DNA of 64,000 nucleotides from JBKQVT01 sp963727245 (GTDB lineage: Bacteria; Planctomycetota; Planctomycetia; Pirellulales; Thermoguttaceae): assembly GCA_963727245.1 (NCBI GenBank), contig CAVSFO010000001.1:682001-746000 (forward strand), given 5' to 3'. Below, piece after piece: positions 61,419 to 64,000 of the stretch (position 1 is the stretch's first letter; every line of letters starts with the position of its first letter). The position numbers and the translations under genes were made by a program. The notes beneath the pieces were generated by a model. The model ran no database searches. It was not told where the DNA came from and saw nothing but the letters and a program-made list of their open reading frames with translations.

Positions 61419-64000
61419 ACAGCAGTTGGTGAACAGCCGTCAATCGAGGCCTGGCCTGCGGGCTTTTCCGTTAGACTCCAAAGCCCCGAAGATAGCCAAG
61501 TCCCTATCCCCTGCGCCGCGGCAGCCGCCTCCAGCATCCGCTCGAAGCGGCGGCGGATCTCGCGGGTGGCGCCGTCGTAATCCGCCATCAAGGCGTCGCT
61601 GCCGGGATACTTCAACAAATGGGCCAGCTTGTTCAACTCGGTGGCATCGTGCGGCAAGGTGTCGCGGGCGGTCGAGTTCAGCAACCGCAGCCGGCCCTCG
61701 ATCGTCCGCAGGAAGCGATACTGGGCGTCGAAGAAACGGTAGTCCTCGCCGTCGAGCAGCACGGCCGCGTGCAATTCGGCCAGCGCCGAGAGCGTGTTGG
61801 GGGTGCGCAGGCGGGGGTTTTTCCGGGCGTGCTGGAGTTGCAGCATCTGCACGAGGAATTCGATGTCGACGATGCCGCCCGGCCCGCGCTTCAAGTCGCC
61901 GGCGGCGGCCGTTTCTTCCAGGCGGCGCGCATGTGCAGAATTTCCTCGGCGTCCTTGCGGCGCCAGCGGTGGCCGAAGGCCGCGCGGTGGACCGCCGCCG
62001 TGGCCGAACGGAGCGCGCGGACCGAGCCGCACACCGGCCGCGCCTTGCACAGCGCCTGCCGCTCCCATAGCTGGCCGGAACCCTCGGCGAAGTAGCGGGC
62101 GAACTCCTGCCGCGACACGGCCAGCGCGCCGCTCTTGCCGGTGGGGCGCAGGCGGGCGTCCACTTCGTAGAGCCTGCCGAAGGCGCCCAGGTGGCTGGCC
62201 GTCTTGATGATCCGCTGTCCCAACTCGCTGAAGAAATGCTGGTTGGACGTGCCGGGGCTGCCGAACTCGCCCGCCGTCTGCCCGTCGGCCTCGAAGAGGA
62301 AGACGATGTCCAAGTCGCTGTGGTAGTTCATTTCGCGGCCGCCGAACTTGCCCATGCCCAGGACGACCATTTCGCAGGGCTGGCCGGCGCGCGGACCGGC
62401 GGCGATCTGCGGCCGGCCGAACTTGGCCGCCAGCCGCTCGTATTCGACCGCGGCGATCTGCTCCAGGCAGGTCTCGGCGATGTCGGCCAGCGTGCCGGTG
62501 GTCGCCTGCACGTCTTCCTTGCCGAGCAAGTCGCGGACCCCCACGCGAAGCTGCTGATCGTTCTTGAAGCTGTGCAGAATGGGGTCAATGTCCTCCGCCC
62601 CGCGGCAGAGTTCGGCGAGCATCTCCCGTAGCGTGTGACGGGCCGGCAGCTTATCCAGCACCAGGCTGTCCATGAGGCCGTCGATCATGCCGGGGTTGCT
62701 GGTGAGGATGCCCGACAGGTAAGGGCTGTAGGCGCAGAGTTCGACGTATAGCCGCAGGCTGGGCGGATTGAAGCTGAACAGCTCCCAGAGCACGCCCTTG
62801 CCGCCCAGCGAGTCGCTCACCTTGTCGAGGTTCACCAGTGCCGAGTCCGGATCGGCCACCGCGGCCAGCGCATCGAGCAACTGCGGGGCGATGGCGGCCA
62901 GAAAATGCCGGCAGCGCCGGGCGGAGAGGAAACGGATGTTCTCTTCGCCCAGCGCCATGAGGTTCCGATACGCCTGTTTCACGTCGCGGAAGGCGTACTT
63001 GCCCAGCACCTCGACGATTCGCTCCGGCGGCGGATCGGGATCGAGCACCAGGTCCGACTCGGCCTCGGTCTCGGCGTCGTCGCTGAAGGCGTCGTGCAGC
63101 AGGTGGTCGAGCATCTTGCGGTTCAGGTCGGTCTTGCCGCGATAGTCGGCGGCGAAGGCCTCCAGGGCCGGCCGCCCCGGCGACTCCACGTAGCCCATCC
63201 GCAAAGCCAGCTTCCGCAGCTCGTCGTCATCCTTGGGCAGCAGGTGCGTCTGCAAGTCGAACATGATTTGCAAGAGGTGCTCGATGCGGCGGAGGAAGGT
63301 GTAGTTGTCTTCCAGCAGGGCCCGCTCCTGGTCGGTCAGGCAGCCGACGTGTTCCAACTGGGCCATGGCCTCGAGGGTGTTGGTGGTGCGCAGCGAGGGC
63401 AGGTCGCCGCCGTTGAGCAGTTGCAGGAACTGGATGACGAATTCCACGTCGCGGATGCCGCCCCGGCCGGTCTTCACGTTGCGGTCGTCGCCGCCGCCCT
63501 CGCGGTTTTGCTGCTCGATGCGCCGCTTCAGGGCCTTGATGCCGCTGATGTCGGCACGGCTGAGGTAGCGGCCGTAGATCCAGGGGGTCAATTGGGCGAG
63601 GAACTCGCCGCCGAGGTCCAGGTCGCCGGCCACCGGCAGGGCCTTGATGTAGGCCTGCCGCTCCCAGGTGCGGCCGCGGATGTCGTAATAGTTCAGCGCC
63701 GCCTCCAGGTTGGCGACCGTCGGCCCGCGCTGTCCCTCGGGCCGCAGCCGCAGGTCCACGCGGTAGACGCTCCCCAGATCGGTCGGCTCGGTCAACAAGC
63801 GGATCAACTCGCGGGCGAGGTGGTCGAAAAACTCGGCGTTGGTGATGGGCCGGTGGCCGTCGGTCTTGCCGTCGAGATCATAGAGGAAGACCAGGTCGAT
63901 GTCGCTGGAGTAGTTCAACTCGCGGCCGCCGAGCTTGCCCATGCCCAGGACGACGAACCGCGCGGGGCGTCCGTCGGGGCCGCGGGGCGTGCCCCGCTGG
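61415..64000 (-). CDS. glnE: Glutamine-synthetase adenylyltransferase/deadenylase (5' end outside window), frameshifted
   Basis: The gene enters from beyond 64000 and covers about 860 codons here. Two nucleotidyltransferase domains are visible: VLGMGKLGGRELNYSSDIDL at about 63940 (deadenylase half) and VLGMGKFGGREMNYHSDLDI at about 62360 (adenylylase half), each with the GxG..DxD catalytic pattern, plus GRGGIRDVEFVIQFLQLL and, after a one-base shift near 61925, GPGGIVDIEFLVQMLQLQ. It switches glutamine synthetase activity according to PII. The last ~30 residues after RRRFERMLEAAAAAQG are unlike family ends and may come from DNA brought in with the methyltransferase gene. Confidence 0.94.

Overview
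The window is a GC-rich stretch of bacterial chromosome, most likely from a member of the Planctomycetota in or near the Pirellulales. The signs are an ECF sigma factor next to a zinc-finger/kinase/TPR protein with the DMGLAR variant of the kinase DFG motif, a proline-rich secreted beta-barrel protein of the planctomycete BBP7 type, and very abundant dispersed palindromic repeats between genes. It is an assembly fragment: rpoC enters cut at base 1 and glnE leaves cut at base 64000.

Layout. 1-4.9 kb: end of rpoC, then rpsL and rpsG, with two small toxin-antitoxin style pairs (RelE/Phd-like and HicAB-like) lodged between rpoC and rpsL, and a REP-associated transposase gene (RAYT) after rpsG. 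5-11.8 kb: glycosyltransferase, WapI-like immunity protein, ThuA-like protein, ferredoxin, a fused alkyltransferase/endonuclease V gene and an MsbA-type ABC exporter. 12-18.9 kb: an arsenic island on the minus strand (arsR, arsC, acr3, pstS-like, second arsC), followed by a thioredoxin-like Cys-tailed protein and an ABC permease/ATPase pair that share an ArsR-like operator motif with it. 19.3-22.1 kb: a bEBP-type regulator lacking GAFTGA, then a low-GC two-gene insert with its own promoter. 22.2-26.3 kb: an oxidative-stress/iron cluster under a Fur/PerR-type repressor (repressor, ferritin, AhpC peroxiredoxin, heavy-metal permease, flavodiiron protein) with a clear operator. 26.5-31.4 kb: alaS, a DUF433/DUF5615 pair and recA with its promoter. 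31.6-42.9 kb: HtrA-like protease, membrane protein, kinase/TPR plus ECF sigma, SDR, DUF2784, GH5 glycosidase, esterase. 43-48.1 kb: a signalling cluster with two duplicated histidine kinases, a response-regulator stub and an HD-GYP regulator. 49.3-53.1 kb: HigBA, a beta-barrel protein and an MFS carrier. 53.3-58.4 kb: an mreB-like gene with an MreC-shaped coiled-coil partner, lnt and trpG/pabA. 58.5-64 kb: FliN-like protein, small proteins, PII, a solitary adenine methyltransferase and glnE.

Two window-wide properties matter for reading the annotation. First, about sixteen otherwise intact genes, several of them normally important (mreB, lnt, glnE, msbA-like), carry a single-base frameshift, usually beside a G, C or T run; sequencing or assembly error is the simplest explanation, so I give merged coordinates and say where the frame changes. 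Second, at least seven families of palindromic repeats fill the intergenic spaces, and one of them flanks the RAYT gene in inverted orientation, which is the expected arrangement for a REP-mobilising system.
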